A stretch of 64,000 nt of DNA from Gammaproteobacteria bacterium (lineage in GTDB: Bacteria > Pseudomonadota > Gammaproteobacteria > Pseudomonadales > Azotimanducaceae): contig JAPPAV010000017.1 of assembly GCA_026705345.1 (NCBI GenBank), positions 41,665 to 105,664 of the forward strand, written 5' to 3'. Position 1 is the stretch's first letter. Every line of letters begins with the position of its first letter. Of the stretch, positions 24,001 to 32,917 are shown one piece after another. The notes below the pieces were generated by a model. That model did not search any database and was not told the DNA's origin. It saw only the letters and a program-made list of their open reading frames with translations. Position numbers and translations under genes: made by a program.

Positions 24001-24702
24001 ATGGCTTCCAACTGCGTGCTGCTCGTCGAAGACGAGACCGATATCCGGGAAATGCTCACCTTCTCGCTGGAACGAGGCGGTTTCAAGGTCGTTCCCGCCG
24101 AAACCGCCGAGGAGGCACTGCAAATACTCGACGGCCCCCTGCCGAACGTTGTGATCATCGACTGGATGCTGCCCGGCATGAGCGGGATCGACCTGGCCCG
24201 CAAGCTACGCCGCGATCCGATCACCAGCGACCTGCCGTTGCTGATGCTCACTGCCCGTGGCGAAGAGTCCGACAAGCTCAAGAGCTTCGATGCGGGAATC
24301 GACGACTACGTCACGAAACCCTTCTCGCCCAAGGAGCTCATCGCCCGCATCAAGGCGCTCTTGCGACGAACCGGCACCCCCGAGGACGGTGTCCTGACGG
24401 TAGGCAATCTGACCCTCGACACTCGCGACCACCAGGTGATTGTCAACGGCGACCAGGTTCACATCGGCCCCACGGAGTTTCGTCTGCTCGAACTCCTGAT
24501 GCGCAACCCCAATCGCGCCTTTTACCGCACCCAGTTGCTCGATCGGGTGTGGGGAAGAAACGTCTATGTCGAGGAACGAACCGTCGATGTACACGTGCTG
24601 CGACTGCGCAAGGCGCTAATGCCCTTCGGCATGGACAAGGCCGTCGAGACGGTCCGCGGGATCGGCTACCGCCTGTCGCCGGTCCCCGCGCCCGTCACCT
24701 GA
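24001..24702 (+). CDS. phoB: Phosphate regulon response regulator PhoB
   Basis: The 233-residue OmpR-family regulator has D54 in VVIIDWMLPGMSG and K106 in DDYVTKPFSPKEL, and a winged helix (HIGPTEFRLLELLMRNPNRAFYRTQLLDRVWG, then ERTVDVHVLRLRKAL). The DWMLPGMSG motif and the GPTEFRLLE segment are PhoB hallmarks. The kinase gene follows 176 nt later. It controls phosphate-starvation genes; no pst or phoU genes are in the window. Confidence 0.9.
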   Translation: MASNCVLLVEDETDIREMLTFSLERGGFKVVPAETAEEALQILDGPLPNVVIIDWMLPGMSGIDLARKLRRDPITSDLPLLMLTARGEESDKLKSFDAGIDDYVTKPFSPKELIARIKALLRRTGTPEDGVLTVGNLTLDTRDHQVIVNGDQVHIGPTEFRLLELLMRNPNRAFYRTQLLDRVWGRNVYVEERTVDVHVLRLRKALMPFGMDKAVETVRGIGYRLSPVPAPVT

Positions 24703-24878
24703 CGCCGCCCGCCGCCGCCAGCGCCAACGGGGTCGGCCAATCACCCGCAACGCCTTCGCCTACCCGCACCGTGGCTGAACCCCAACTCGCGTACACTCGA
24801 GGCGAAGTCGGCGTGACCCATCGAGCGGTTCGAACCTCGGTCGCGCCCGGGGACGTTCAGGGCAGCGGAGAGCCTAAC

Positions 24879-26240
24879 GTGACTATCAGCCCCAGCGACC
24901 TGGTTCGACCCGCCGCGTGTCTCGCTGGCGGCGTGGTCGTTGGACTGCTGTCGGGCAACGTCGGATGGGGCGTCGCCGTGGCGCTTGCCGTCTGGATCGC
25001 GTTCGGCGCCATCGAGTTCCTCTCCTTCCAACGCTGGTCCCACGCACCGCTGAGTCGACCGAGGCAGTGGTCGTCCGCCTGGCGAACGGTGGCCGACCGC
25101 CTGACATTCTCCCTGACCGGTGCAAGGGGGCGGGCCAGGCGCCTAGTGGAGGAATTGCGCTGGCTGCAACGAACCCTGGACACCATCCCCGACGGCTGGA
25201 TCGTGTTGCAGCGTAGCGGCGTCATCGAACTGGCCAACCAGACGGCCAGCAACCTGCTCGGTTTTTCGCCACGGGACCGTCGGCGCAATCTGACATCCCT
25301 GGCCCGCGACCCCTCCATCGGCGCGCTGTTGGAGGACGAGGTCGAAGGCGGAATCGTCGAAATGGTCTCGCCCACGGACGAGTCGCGCCGACTCGAACTT
25401 CGTCATCTGCGCGTCGATGCGGACCGCTCGATCGTGCTCATCCGCGACGTCACCATACTCGACCGTCTACTGACCATGCGCCAAGACTTCATCGCCAACG
25501 TCTCGCACGAACTGCGGACCCCGCTGACCGTGGTCATGGGCTATCTCGAGACCCTCGAAGACGAGGACATCGACCGGGATACGCTGCGTGCCCTGCTTGG
25601 GAAACTGAACAACCCCGCGCAGCGCATGAAAGCACTCGTCGACGACCTGCTGACCCTTACCCGTCTCGAGTCCTCACCGTCGCCCAAGGTGGACGACGTT
25701 GAATTGGTCAATGTCCCCGCCATGCTGACCTCCGTGGTCAACGAAGCGCGGCAACTGGCTAGCGACAAGCACCGCATCCTGCTCGATGCGCAACCCGGCG
25801 TGGTGGTGCGCGGCGTGCCGGCCGAACTTCACAGCGCTTTCATGAACCTCGTCACCAACGCGATCCAATACAGCCCGAACGGCGGCGACGTGTCGGTACG
25901 TTGGCATCGCTGCATGGCCGGTGCCCGCTTCGAGGTGGAGGATCACGGGCGCGGTATACCGCGAGAACTGATCTCGCGCCTGACCGAGAGGTTCTTCCGC
26001 GTCGATGTTGCCAACAGCCGGGCCCACGGGGGAACGGGGTTGGGGCTGGCGATAGTCAAACACATTCTGCGCCGCCACGACACCGAACTGGGCGTCGAGA
26101 GCGACCTGGGCAGGGGAAGCCTGTTCTACTTCGACCTACCGGCGGTCAACGAGTCGCGGGCGGCAGATGACTTGTCGGCGGCGCCGGTTGAACTTGCCGG
26201 CGTTTCCCAGAGCGCAAACCAACTCGACCAACGGCGCTGA
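24879..26240 (+). CDS. phoR: Phosphate regulon sensor kinase PhoR
   Basis: The 453-residue kinase has two close N-terminal hydrophobic segments (~12-28 and 30-48) with no large periplasmic domain, a PAS region (~95-195, DTIPDGWIVLQRSGVIELAN), HisKA with H210 in NVSHELRTPL, and an HATPase with NLVTNAIQYSPNGG, VEDHGRGIP and GGTGLGLAI. This short-sensor layout is that of PhoR, which senses Pst activity through PhoU. The GTG at 24879 is preceded by GGAG; the frame stays open further upstream but without a supported start. Confidence 0.88.
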   Translation: MTISPSDLVRPAACLAGGVVVGLLSGNVGWGVAVALAVWIAFGAIEFLSFQRWSHAPLSRPRQWSSAWRTVADRLTFSLTGARGRARRLVEELRWLQRTLDTIPDGWIVLQRSGVIELANQTASNLLGFSPRDRRRNLTSLARDPSIGALLEDEVEGGIVEMVSPTDESRRLELRHLRVDADRSIVLIRDVTILDRLLTMRQDFIANVSHELRTPLTVVMGYLETLEDEDIDRDTLRALLGKLNNPAQRMKALVDDLLTLTRLESSPSPKVDDVELVNVPAMLTSVVNEARQLASDKHRILLDAQPGVVVRGVPAELHSAFMNLVTNAIQYSPNGGDVSVRWHRCMAGARFEVEDHGRGIPRELISRLTERFFRVDVANSRAHGGTGLGLAIVKHILRRHDTELGVESDLGRGSLFYFDLPAVNESRAADDLSAAPVELAGVSQSANQLDQRR

Positions 26241-26276
26241 CATACAATACGCGGCACCGGTAAGCCGGAGGTTCCC

Positions 26277-27146
26277 GTGTCCGCGAAGATCCTGGACGGC
26301 AACTCCATCGCCAGGGAGTTGCGAAGTGGCATCGCCAAGAAGGTCAGCCAACGGTTGGCCAACGGCATGACCCGACCGGGGCTCGCCGTTCTGTTGGTCG
26401 GCGACGACCGGGGATCCGAAATCTACGTTCGCCTCAAGCGCAAGGATTGCCACGAAGTAGGTTTCAATGCCCAGGTTTGGCACTTGCCGGCCCATACGTC
26501 GGAAGCCGACCTCGTCGCCAAGATCGACGCGCTCAATGGGGATCCCATGTTCGACGGAATCCTGGTGCAGTTGCCGCTGCCGGACCACATCGATCCCGTA
26601 AATGTCACCGAGCGGGTGCTCCCCAACAAGGATGTCGACGGCGTCCATCCCAACAACATGGGACGGCTCGTTCTCCGTGAGCCAGCGATCCGACCCTGCA
26701 CGTCCCGGGCCGTGATGTCGCTACTCGCCCACACGGGCGTTACGTTGCGCGGTCTGCATGCCACCGTGGTTGGTGCGTCGAATCACGTCGGCCGCCCCAT
26801 GGGTCTGGAACTGCTGCTGGCCGGCTGTACGGTCACCACCGTGCACAGGTTTTCCCGGGACACGCGCGACCACGTCGCGCAGGCCGATGTGGTGGTTTCC
26901 GCAACCGGTAAAGCGGGGCTCATCGCCGCTGACTGGGTCAAGCCCGGAGCCATCGTGATCGACGTCGGCATCGTCGCGCAGGCGGACGGCAAGGTGCGCG
27001 GTGACGTCCGCTTCGACGAAGTTGCGCCACACGCCGGCTGGATCACCCCGGTACCGGGCGGAGTCGGACCGATGACAAGGGCTTCTCTGCTCGACAACAC
27101 GCTCTACGCCGCGGAACTCGGCGATCATGAGCGTACGCGGCAATGA
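26277..27146 (+). CDS. folD: Methylenetetrahydrofolate dehydrogenase/cyclohydrolase
   Basis: The bifunctional enzyme interconverts methylene-THF, methenyl-THF and 10-formyl-THF. The 289-residue sequence shows the catalytic [13 protein letters not shown] region (Lys), [15 protein letters not shown]-like [11 protein letters not shown], the NADP motif [17 protein letters not shown], and [15 protein letters not shown] near the C-terminus. The GTG start at 26277 has CCGGAGG upstream. lpxH overlaps its last codons (ATGA), indicating coupling. Confidence 0.96.
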   Translation: MSAKILDGNSIARELRSGIAKKVSQRLANGMTRPGLAVLLVGDDRGSEIYVRLKRKDCHEVGFNAQVWHLPAHTSEADLVAKIDALNGDPMFDGILVQLPLPDHIDPVNVTERVLPNKDVDGVHPNNMGRLVLREPAIRPCTSRAVMSLLAHTGVTLRGLHATVVGASNHVGRPMGLELLLAGCTVTTVHRFSRDTRDHVAQADVVVSATGKAGLIAADWVKPGAIVIDVGIVAQADGKVRGDVRFDEVAPHAGWITPVPGGVGPMTRASLLDNTLYAAELGDHERTRQ

Positions 27147-27859
27147 GCGCACTGTTCATCTCCGACCTGCACATCGACGAATCACGGCCAGCGGTTCTTG
27201 CCGGGCTGCAACGGCTTACCGATGGCGAGGCAGCGACCGTTGATGCGTTCTACATCCTCGGTGATCTCGTGGAAGTCTGGGTTGGCGACGACGACAACGG
27301 ACCGGTCGCCACTTCCATACGCGAAGCACTGACGGCGGCTTCCCGCCGGTGCGCGGTATACGTCATGCACGGCAACCGCGACTTTCTGATCGGCGCCCAG
27401 TTCGCCGAGCAAACGGGCACCACACTGATCGACGATCCGAGCGTGGTCGAAGTCGACGGCGACCGCGTTCTGCTCGCCCACGGCGACGCCTACTGCACGG
27501 GCGACATCGAGTACCAGCGCATGCGCACCCTGTTCCGGTCGCCCGCCTGGCAAACCGAGGTTCTTTCTTCATCCCTTGAAGAACGACGGGCCCTAGCCGG
27601 TTCACTCCGCGCCACGAGCATCGCCGCGAACCAAAACAAAGCCGCCAACATCATGGATGTGACGCCGAGCAGCGTCCGTCAGGCTATGGACGATGCGGTC
27701 GTCTCCCTCATGGTGCACGGCCACACCCACAGGCCCGCAATCCACGACCTCGACGGCGGTCGACGCCGCATCGTGCTCGGCGACTGGGAACGTTGCGGTT
27801 GGAAACTCCGGCTGGACAAGGGCGATGCCGAACTCTCTTGCTTTCCCCTGACTCCGTGA
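27143..27859 (+). CDS. lpxH: UDP-2,3-diacylglucosamine diphosphatase
   Basis: The 238-residue calcineurin-type phosphoesterase makes lipid X from UDP-2,3-diacylglucosamine in lipid A synthesis. Metal-binding motifs are complete: SDLHID (7-12), [31 protein letters not shown] and HGHTHRP. This shows the organism makes Gram-negative LPS. It is coupled to folD by a 4-nt ATGA overlap. Confidence 0.95.
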   Translation: MSALFISDLHIDESRPAVLAGLQRLTDGEAATVDAFYILGDLVEVWVGDDDNGPVATSIREALTAASRRCAVYVMHGNRDFLIGAQFAEQTGTTLIDDPSVVEVDGDRVLLAHGDAYCTGDIEYQRMRTLFRSPAWQTEVLSSSLEERRALAGSLRATSIAANQNKAANIMDVTPSSVRQAMDDAVVSLMVHGHTHRPAIHDLDGGRRRIVLGDWERCGWKLRLDKGDAELSCFPLTP

Positions 27860-28275
27860 ACCTAGACTTTCCGTAGCCAACGGCCGGATCACGCACGCCC
27901 ACAGGTAGCGCTCCCACTGCGGAGGCGGGGCCGGACCCCGCAGAAGAATTCGATTCGGCGGATCTCGCGGCCAAATGAAGGGCGATGTTCGCCCGCTGGG
28001 CCGCGATGCCCCGCGATCCGTCTTGCCGCCCACACTCGAACAGAACAACAAAGGCCGGGCGTTTTCCACGCTTCGTCTACGGCGCCGGTCCCCAAACAAA
28101 CCGGCGGCGCGGTGGTCGGAGGGTGGGAAACGCAACTCCGGCACCAATTTGAATGGGGCGATGTTTCCGTCGACTACCTCGGCGAACGTTGGCGCGGATT
28201 GAAACGGGCGATGTTTCGTCCCATTGCCCGGGCGTCATCGCAACCTCCGGCGTTTGCCGGCTTGAAAAAGAGAAG
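27860..28275. other. 416-bp spacer after lpxH, no confirmed gene
   Basis: No complete gene is visible. The motif GGGCGATGTT occurs three times (about 27978, 28157, 28206), each preceded by a TGAA-type sequence. From 28112 an open stretch in the plus frame gives a protein-like Trp-rich segment (ETQLRHQFEWGDVSVDY) without a start or a recognised family, possibly a gene remnant. GATTGAAAC near 28200 resembles the end of some CRISPR repeats but occurs once. Confidence 0.4.
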
Positions 28276-28755
28276 TCAGGTCAGGGTCTTGAAGCTCGCT
28301 TCGTAGTGGGCGCGGGAGCGCACGTAGAACTCCGTGTCGATCGCCCGCGCGGTGTCGATTGGCGAGCGCCCGGCGCAACGGGCGTGAAGACCGAGAGCTT
28401 CAAGCGGTACGGAGCGCGCGCGCAACGTGCGGAACGCCAGCACCTCCGTCGGCAGTTCGGCCGCGTTATGGAGTTTCAGCCGCGTGGCGACGGAACGCAG
28501 CTTGTCTTCGTCCACCACGTCGATGTGTGCGCGCACGCTGTCCTTCAGCAGCGCGTTGAGTCGCGTCCATACCCGCTCGCGCTGGTCGTCGCTGTAGGCG
28601 TTCCAGCCGACGATCTCGTGCGCATAGCGTTTGCAGCCGCGACACACGAGATCGCCATAGGTCGTCGAACACACGCCCACGCAGGGTGTTCTGCGCAATG
28701 GCCGAGCCGATAGTTTGACGGCCGCGGCGTCATCACTACGGCCCGGGTCAGGCAT
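28276..28755 (-). CDS. DUF1289 domain protein
   Basis: The ~159-residue protein begins, after a variable stretch, with the DUF1289 motif TPCVGVCSTTYGDLVCRGCKR (CxGxC...CxGC), a small four-Cys element probably binding metal. The remaining ~110 residues (WNAYSDDQRERVWTRLNALL and onwards) are helical and unassigned, so this is longer than minimal DUF1289 proteins. The start at 28755 overlaps the purF 3' end by 8 nt. Function unknown. Confidence 0.8.
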   Translation of the reverse strand: MPDPGRSDDAAAVKLSARPLRRTPCVGVCSTTYGDLVCRGCKRYAHEIVGWNAYSDDQRERVWTRLNALLKDSVRAHIDVVDEDKLRSVATRLKLHNAAELPTEVLAFRTLRARSVPLEALGLHARCAGRSPIDTARAIDTEFYVRSRAHYEASFKTLT

Positions 28756-30289
28756 GGTTGTGCAGTTCAATCACGGTGGCGTCGCCGACGTGCTCCGCGT
28801 CCCGACTTCGCTTGACCGTGTCGCTACGCGCCTGGGACAGGTGTGCCAGGTAGTCGCCGTCGATGTCGCCGGTAACGTATTTGCCGTCGAACACCGAACA
28901 TTCGAAACGTCTCAGCTTGGAATTGCCCTCGGCTGCTGCGGACACGAGATCCTCGATGGACTGGTAAACAAGCCAGTCGACCCCGATAGCCTCCGCAATC
29001 TCCTCTTCCGTGCGGGCGTTGGCCAGGAACTCGTGCGCCGCCGGCATATCGATGCCGTATACATTCGGATACCGAACCGGCGGTGCCGCGACCGCCATGA
29101 AGACCTTGCGCGCGCCCGCCTTTCGCGCTTGCCGCACGATCTCGCCGGTCGTGGTACCCCGCACGATCGAGTCCTCCACGAGCAGGACGTTCTTGCCCTG
29201 GAACTCCAGCTCGATGGCATTCAGTTTCTGCTGCACCGACTTCGTCCGCTGGCTCTGCCCGGGCATGATGAACGTCCTGCCGATATAGCGGTTCTTGACG
29301 AAGCCTTCTCGGAACTTCACTCCGAGCGCGTACGCCAAGGGAATAGCACAGGTACGACTCGACTCGGGAATCGGAATCACGACGTCGATGTCGTGGTCCT
29401 TTCCGAACTGCGCGAGGATCCGCTGCGCGAGTTTCTCACCCATCCGAAGCCGCGCCTTGTAGACCGAGACCTCGTCCATGATCGAATCTTCGCGGGCGAG
29501 GTATACATGCTCGAAAATGCAAGGCGTATGGGCGGCAGCAGGTGCGCAACGCTGGGTGACATACTCGCCGCCAAGATCGATGAAGATCGCCTCTCCCGGC
29601 TGAATATCCCGGACAAAATCGAAACCGAGGATGTTGATGGCACTGCTCTCCGAAGCGACCACGACATCTTGGCGACGCCCGCCTTCGCCGTCCTCCACCT
29701 CCCTGACCCCGAACGCCAATGGCCGGATGCCGTGCCGGTCGCGGAACGCGGCGATGCCGCGGCCGTTGATCATGGCCACGGCCGCGTAGGCTCCGCGACA
29801 GCGACGATTGACACCGGCAATGGCTTCGAACACGTGCTCCGGGCCCGGGTCGAAGACGCCGATCTTGTGCAGTTCATGGGCGAAGACGTTGAGCAGGATC
29901 TCCGAGTCCGAGGTGGTGTTGACGTGACGCAATCCCGCCCGGAACACATCCATTTCGAGACGGGCGGCATTGGTGAGGTTGCCGTTGTGGGCGAGACTGA
30001 TGCCGTAGGGTGCATTGACGTACATCGGTTGCGCTTCCGCGGCGCTCGACGTTCCCGCCGTGGGGTAGCGAACGTGACCCACGCCCATGTTGCCGCGCAG
30101 GCGTTGCATGTGGCGCTCCTCGAAGACGTCCCGAACCAGGCCATTGCCCTTGCGCAGGTTCAACCGATGGACGTCGTCCCAGGTCACCATGCCCGCTGAG
30201 TCCTGGCCACGATGCTGCAAAGCGAGGAGTGCGTCGTAGATCTGCTGGTTGACCGGCGAGGCACTGACGATGCCGACTACACCGCACAT
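28748..30289 (-). CDS. purF: Amidophosphoribosyltransferase
   Basis: PurF makes 5-phosphoribosylamine from PRPP and glutamine, the first step of de novo purine synthesis. The 513-residue protein starts MCGVVGIV, giving the N-terminal catalytic Cys2 without a propeptide (enterobacterial type). GHVRYPTAG, SLAHNGNLTNA, ESSRTCAIPLAYA and the PRPP-binding NVLLVEDSIVRGTTT are all present. It is the last member of the conserved trp-folC-cvpA-purF cluster. Its start lies within the extended tail of cvpA. Confidence 0.97.
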   Translation of the reverse strand: MCGVVGIVSASPVNQQIYDALLALQHRGQDSAGMVTWDDVHRLNLRKGNGLVRDVFEERHMQRLRGNMGVGHVRYPTAGTSSAAEAQPMYVNAPYGISLAHNGNLTNAARLEMDVFRAGLRHVNTTSDSEILLNVFAHELHKIGVFDPGPEHVFEAIAGVNRRCRGAYAAVAMINGRGIAAFRDRHGIRPLAFGVREVEDGEGGRRQDVVVASESSAINILGFDFVRDIQPGEAIFIDLGGEYVTQRCAPAAAHTPCIFEHVYLAREDSIMDEVSVYKARLRMGEKLAQRILAQFGKDHDIDVVIPIPESSRTCAIPLAYALGVKFREGFVKNRYIGRTFIMPGQSQRTKSVQQKLNAIELEFQGKNVLLVEDSIVRGTTTGEIVRQARKAGARKVFMAVAAPPVRYPNVYGIDMPAAHEFLANARTEEEIAEAIGVDWLVYQSIEDLVSAAAEGNSKLRRFECSVFDGKYVTGDIDGDYLAHLSQARSDTVKRSRDAEHVGDATVIELHNHA

Positions 30290-30987
30290 GTTCGCTCCTC
30301 CCGATTTCCCGCCCGCGGGGCGTAGGCGATTTGATCTGGATGGCCCGGCGTCGAGGTCTCCACGTATGGCCCCGTGTCCAGCATTTCGCGCCCCGCCTTC
30401 ATCCTGCTTGCCCGCGGCAAGAGGCTCCCACTCGAGTCAAGCTTCGATGCCGTATTGTCGCCATCACTCGTCGGCCGAGGCGCCGCCGCTAGCGGATCCG
30501 ACACGGCATCCATCATGAGATCGAACAGTTCGATCACCTCGTTTTCAAAGGACAACAGCGGCGGCGCGATCAGGGACTCCGCCCACCAATCCCGCGACTC
30601 GGCGAACGGCCGCAGCAGGATTAGGGCAACGAGGACCACCGCGGCGCCCCGCACGGTCCCGAACACCAGGCCCAGCGTTCGGTCGGTGCCGGTCAGGCCC
30701 GTCGACTCCACCAACCCGCCGAGAAACCGCTGTGCCAACGCGCCGGCCACCAGAACGGCGACGAAAACGATCGCGAAACCGATTGCAGTCTGCAAACCGG
30801 CGCTCAGGTTCAGTCCCAGCATTGCCGCTATGGAATCCGCGAACGCGATTCCCAGCAACAGCGCCGCCACCCAGATCACCAGCGACAGTACTTCACGGAC
30901 CAAACCCCGCATCAGCCCGAACACGGCCGACACGACGATCACGATCCCCATCACGACATCGGCGGCCGCGAAGTTAGCGATGGGCAT
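30277..30987 (-). CDS. cvpA: CvpA family membrane protein with repeat-derived tail
   Basis: The 236-residue protein has four hydrophobic segments (VVMGIVIVVSAVFGLM, LVIWVAALLLGIAF, AIGFAIVFVAVLVAGA, VRGAAVVLVALILL) as in CvpA, which affects colicin V export and envelope stress tolerance. Family members are ~165 aa, and the last conserved residues here end near residue 165 (MMDAVSDP). The remaining 71 residues begin exactly at R2 copy B and run through it to a TAG 13 nt inside purF. The ATG overlaps the SPOR gene stop. Confidence 0.88.
   Translation of the reverse strand: MPIANFAAADVVMGIVIVVSAVFGLMRGLVREVLSLVIWVAALLLGIAFADSIAAMLGLNLSAGLQTAIGFAIVFVAVLVAGALAQRFLGGLVESTGLTGTDRTLGLVFGTVRGAAVVLVALILLRPFAESRDWWAESLIAPPLLSFENEVIELFDLMMDAVSDPLAAAPRPTSDGDNTASKLDSSGSLLPRASRMKAGREMLDTGPYVETSTPGHPDQIAYAPRAGNREERTCAV
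30405..30492 (-). repeat. R2 intercistronic repeat, copy B (cvpA/purF, read into cvpA)
   Basis: On the minus strand it begins CTAGCGGCGGCGCC, contains GGCGACAATACGGCATCGAAG and ends CCGCGGGCAAG. Here CTA is read as Leu, because the cvpA frame is shifted relative to the element's TAG. The element is therefore translated as LAAAPRPTSDGDNTASKLDS and onward. Confidence 0.75.
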
Positions 30988-31523
30988 CAGGGGCTGAACC
31001 TCACCACCCGGGCATCGAACTCGTACCGGCGGTCGAGTTCGGTCTTCAACCTCACCGCCGAGTCCCGTTCGATAACCGGACCCACCGCGACCCGGGCAGC
31101 CGGTTCGCCGTTTTGCTTGACGTGGGACACGAAGGCCGCGTAGCCGTCGCCCTGCAACCGTTCGATGAGGCGATCGGCGTTTTCCTGCTGGCTGAAACTC
31201 GCAACCTGAACGGCCCACCTCAGGTCCGCATCGACATCGCCGTCATCCTCCAGCAGCACGGCATCGCCAAATCGCGTCCCCGTGTCGGTGGCGTAGCCGT
31301 CTTCGTCCACGGCCGAGTTCAGCGCGTCCCGGGCTGCGACGACCGGCGTCATGTCGGGCGGCGGCGCCACGTCCCGCTCCACCTCGAAGTCGGCCGGCAC
31401 CATGGGATCGAGTTGCATGGGTTCGACGCCGTCGCCATCGAACAGCATGGGTAGGACTATGGCGGCGACGGCGACTAGGAACACCAACCCCGTCAGTCGA
31501 TAGCGAGTCTGGTCTGTCAACAC
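30987..31523 (-). CDS. SPOR domain protein (DedD-like)
   Basis: The 178-residue protein has one N-terminal TM helix (TGLVFLVAVAAIVLPMLFDG), a variable acidic linker and a C-terminal SPOR domain (WAVQVASFSQQENADRLIERLQGDGYAAFV...RVAVGPV). SPOR domains bind denuded peptidoglycan at the septum. It occupies the dedD position between folC and cvpA. The start is uncertain: GTG at 31523 puts the TM at the N-terminus, as DedD has it, but has no obvious ribosome site. Confidence 0.85.
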   Translation of the reverse strand: MLTDQTRYRLTGLVFLVAVAAIVLPMLFDGDGVEPMQLDPMVPADFEVERDVAPPPDMTPVVAARDALNSAVDEDGYATDTGTRFGDAVLLEDDGDVDADLRWAVQVASFSQQENADRLIERLQGDGYAAFVSHVKQNGEPAARVAVGPVIERDSAVRLKTELDRRYEFDARVVRFSP

Positions 31524-31668
31524 GTTGAACGACGCGGCTTCAAAGGGTTCCGGGCTCGTTCCACGGCCTGGACGACGGCGAGAATACCATCTTGGGTGGC
31601 CCCGTCGCCAAGAAACCGCCGCCAAGTCGGTCGACCACCACCCCGGCTGGACGCCTCGAAGGGATGTT

Positions 31669-32910
31669 TCAAGGGCACCCCAGCCTAGTGCGCACACGCT
31701 CGACGACATCGAAGGAACCGCACGCCAGGATCACGTCCCGCTCGGTCCCGCACCGCGCCAAGAGATGGGTCAACGCCCCGTCCAGAGTGCCGGCGAACGC
31801 ACCCGCATCGCGCGCCGCTTCCCGAAGCGCAGCGCCGGCGCGACCGCGAGGCGGCGACGTATCGGCATAGGCGAATTCGGCGACCCGGTGTCCAAGCGCC
31901 GCAACGATCCCGGCGACGTCCTTATCTTCGAGACACCCCACGACCGCACGTACCGTTCGATCCGCAAAGAGGGAGCGTAGCCGGTCGCCCAGGAATGCCG
32001 CCGCGTGGGGGTTGTGGGCGACATCGAGAACCCAGGTGCGACCCTCGTGTTGCACGATCTCGAGACGACCCGGATTGCGGACCGTCCGGGCCGCCCGCGT
32101 AGCCGTTCGCTGGTCCAGTTGACAACCCGTCTGACAGACGGCCACTGCGGCCGTCGCGGCGTTGACGGGATCCACCGGGGTGCCGGCGAGTTCGAAGGTG
32201 CGACGCCCGCCGTCGCGCCCTCGAACCCAAAACCGCCCGGTACCGTAGCCAAAGTCCCGAGACGCAAGGAGGAGGGGCGCTGCAAGTTCGCGGGCTCGCT
32301 CGACGATCGATGCAGGTGGATCCGGGTCTCCGCACACGACGGGCACGCTGGTACGCATCACGCCGGCTTTCTCGGCGCCGATCATCTCGCGGGTCTCGCC
32401 GAGGTACTCCTGGTGGTCGATGCCAATGCTCGTGATCACCGAGACGTCCGCGTCGACGATGTTGACCGCGTCCAGACGACCGCCGAGCCCGACCTCGAGG
32501 ACTGCGTAGTCGAGAGGCGTTTGCGACATCACGTACATTGCCGCCAGGGTCGCGTACTCGAAGTACGACAAGTCAATCCCGCCCCGATTCGACTCGATGG
32601 ACTCGAAGGCGTCGACGACAGTCTCGTCGTCGACTTCCCGGCCGTTGACGCGGATGCGTTCGTTGAACCGGTGCAGGTGCGGCGACGTCGTGGTTCCCAC
32701 GCTATGCCCGGCCGCCAAGAGCAAGTGTTCCGCGAAAGCCGTCGTCGAACCCTTGCCATTGGTGCCGGCCACCACGATCGTCTTGGCGGCAGGCGGCACA
32801 ACGCCCAGGCGATCGGCCACGATGCCGACGCGGTCCAGCCCGCGTTCGACGCCGCGCGGATGCTCGATGCCGATCCTGTCGAGCCAAGCGGCGAGCGTTG
32901 GCGTTTCCAC
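31669..32910 (-). CDS. folC: Dihydrofolate synthase / folylpolyglutamate synthase
   Basis: FolC adds glutamate to dihydropteroate and to folates. The 413-residue Mur-ligase-type protein shows VVAGTNGKGSTTAF (P-loop), TTTSPHLHRFNERIRVNG, DYAVLEVGLGGRLDAVN, GIDHQEYLG and VLDVAHNPHAAAFL. The GTG at 32910 begins directly before the domain and 7 nt after trpA. accD, which usually lies between trpA and folC in gammaproteobacteria, is absent. Confidence 0.94.
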   Translation of the reverse strand: METPTLAAWLDRIGIEHPRGVERGLDRVGIVADRLGVVPPAAKTIVVAGTNGKGSTTAFAEHLLLAAGHSVGTTTSPHLHRFNERIRVNGREVDDETVVDAFESIESNRGGIDLSYFEYATLAAMYVMSQTPLDYAVLEVGLGGRLDAVNIVDADVSVITSIGIDHQEYLGETREMIGAEKAGVMRTSVPVVCGDPDPPASIVERARELAAPLLLASRDFGYGTGRFWVRGRDGGRRTFELAGTPVDPVNAATAAVAVCQTGCQLDQRTATRAARTVRNPGRLEIVQHEGRTWVLDVAHNPHAAAFLGDRLRSLFADRTVRAVVGCLEDKDVAGIVAALGHRVAEFAYADTSPPRGRAGAALREAARDAGAFAGTLDGALTHLLARCGTERDVILACGSFDVVERVRTRLGCP

Positions 32911-32917
32911 CGGTTGC

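Noticed and set aside
26277..27146. FolD motif GASNHVGRP looked like a lost GRS motif
   Set aside because: The E. coli FolD has the same GASN-type motif, so it is normal.
28190..28230. GATTGAAAC next to a repeated motif, resembling the end of a CRISPR repeat
   Set aside because: Only one such end exists, the repeated motif lacks a constant repeat/spacer period, and no cas gene is present.
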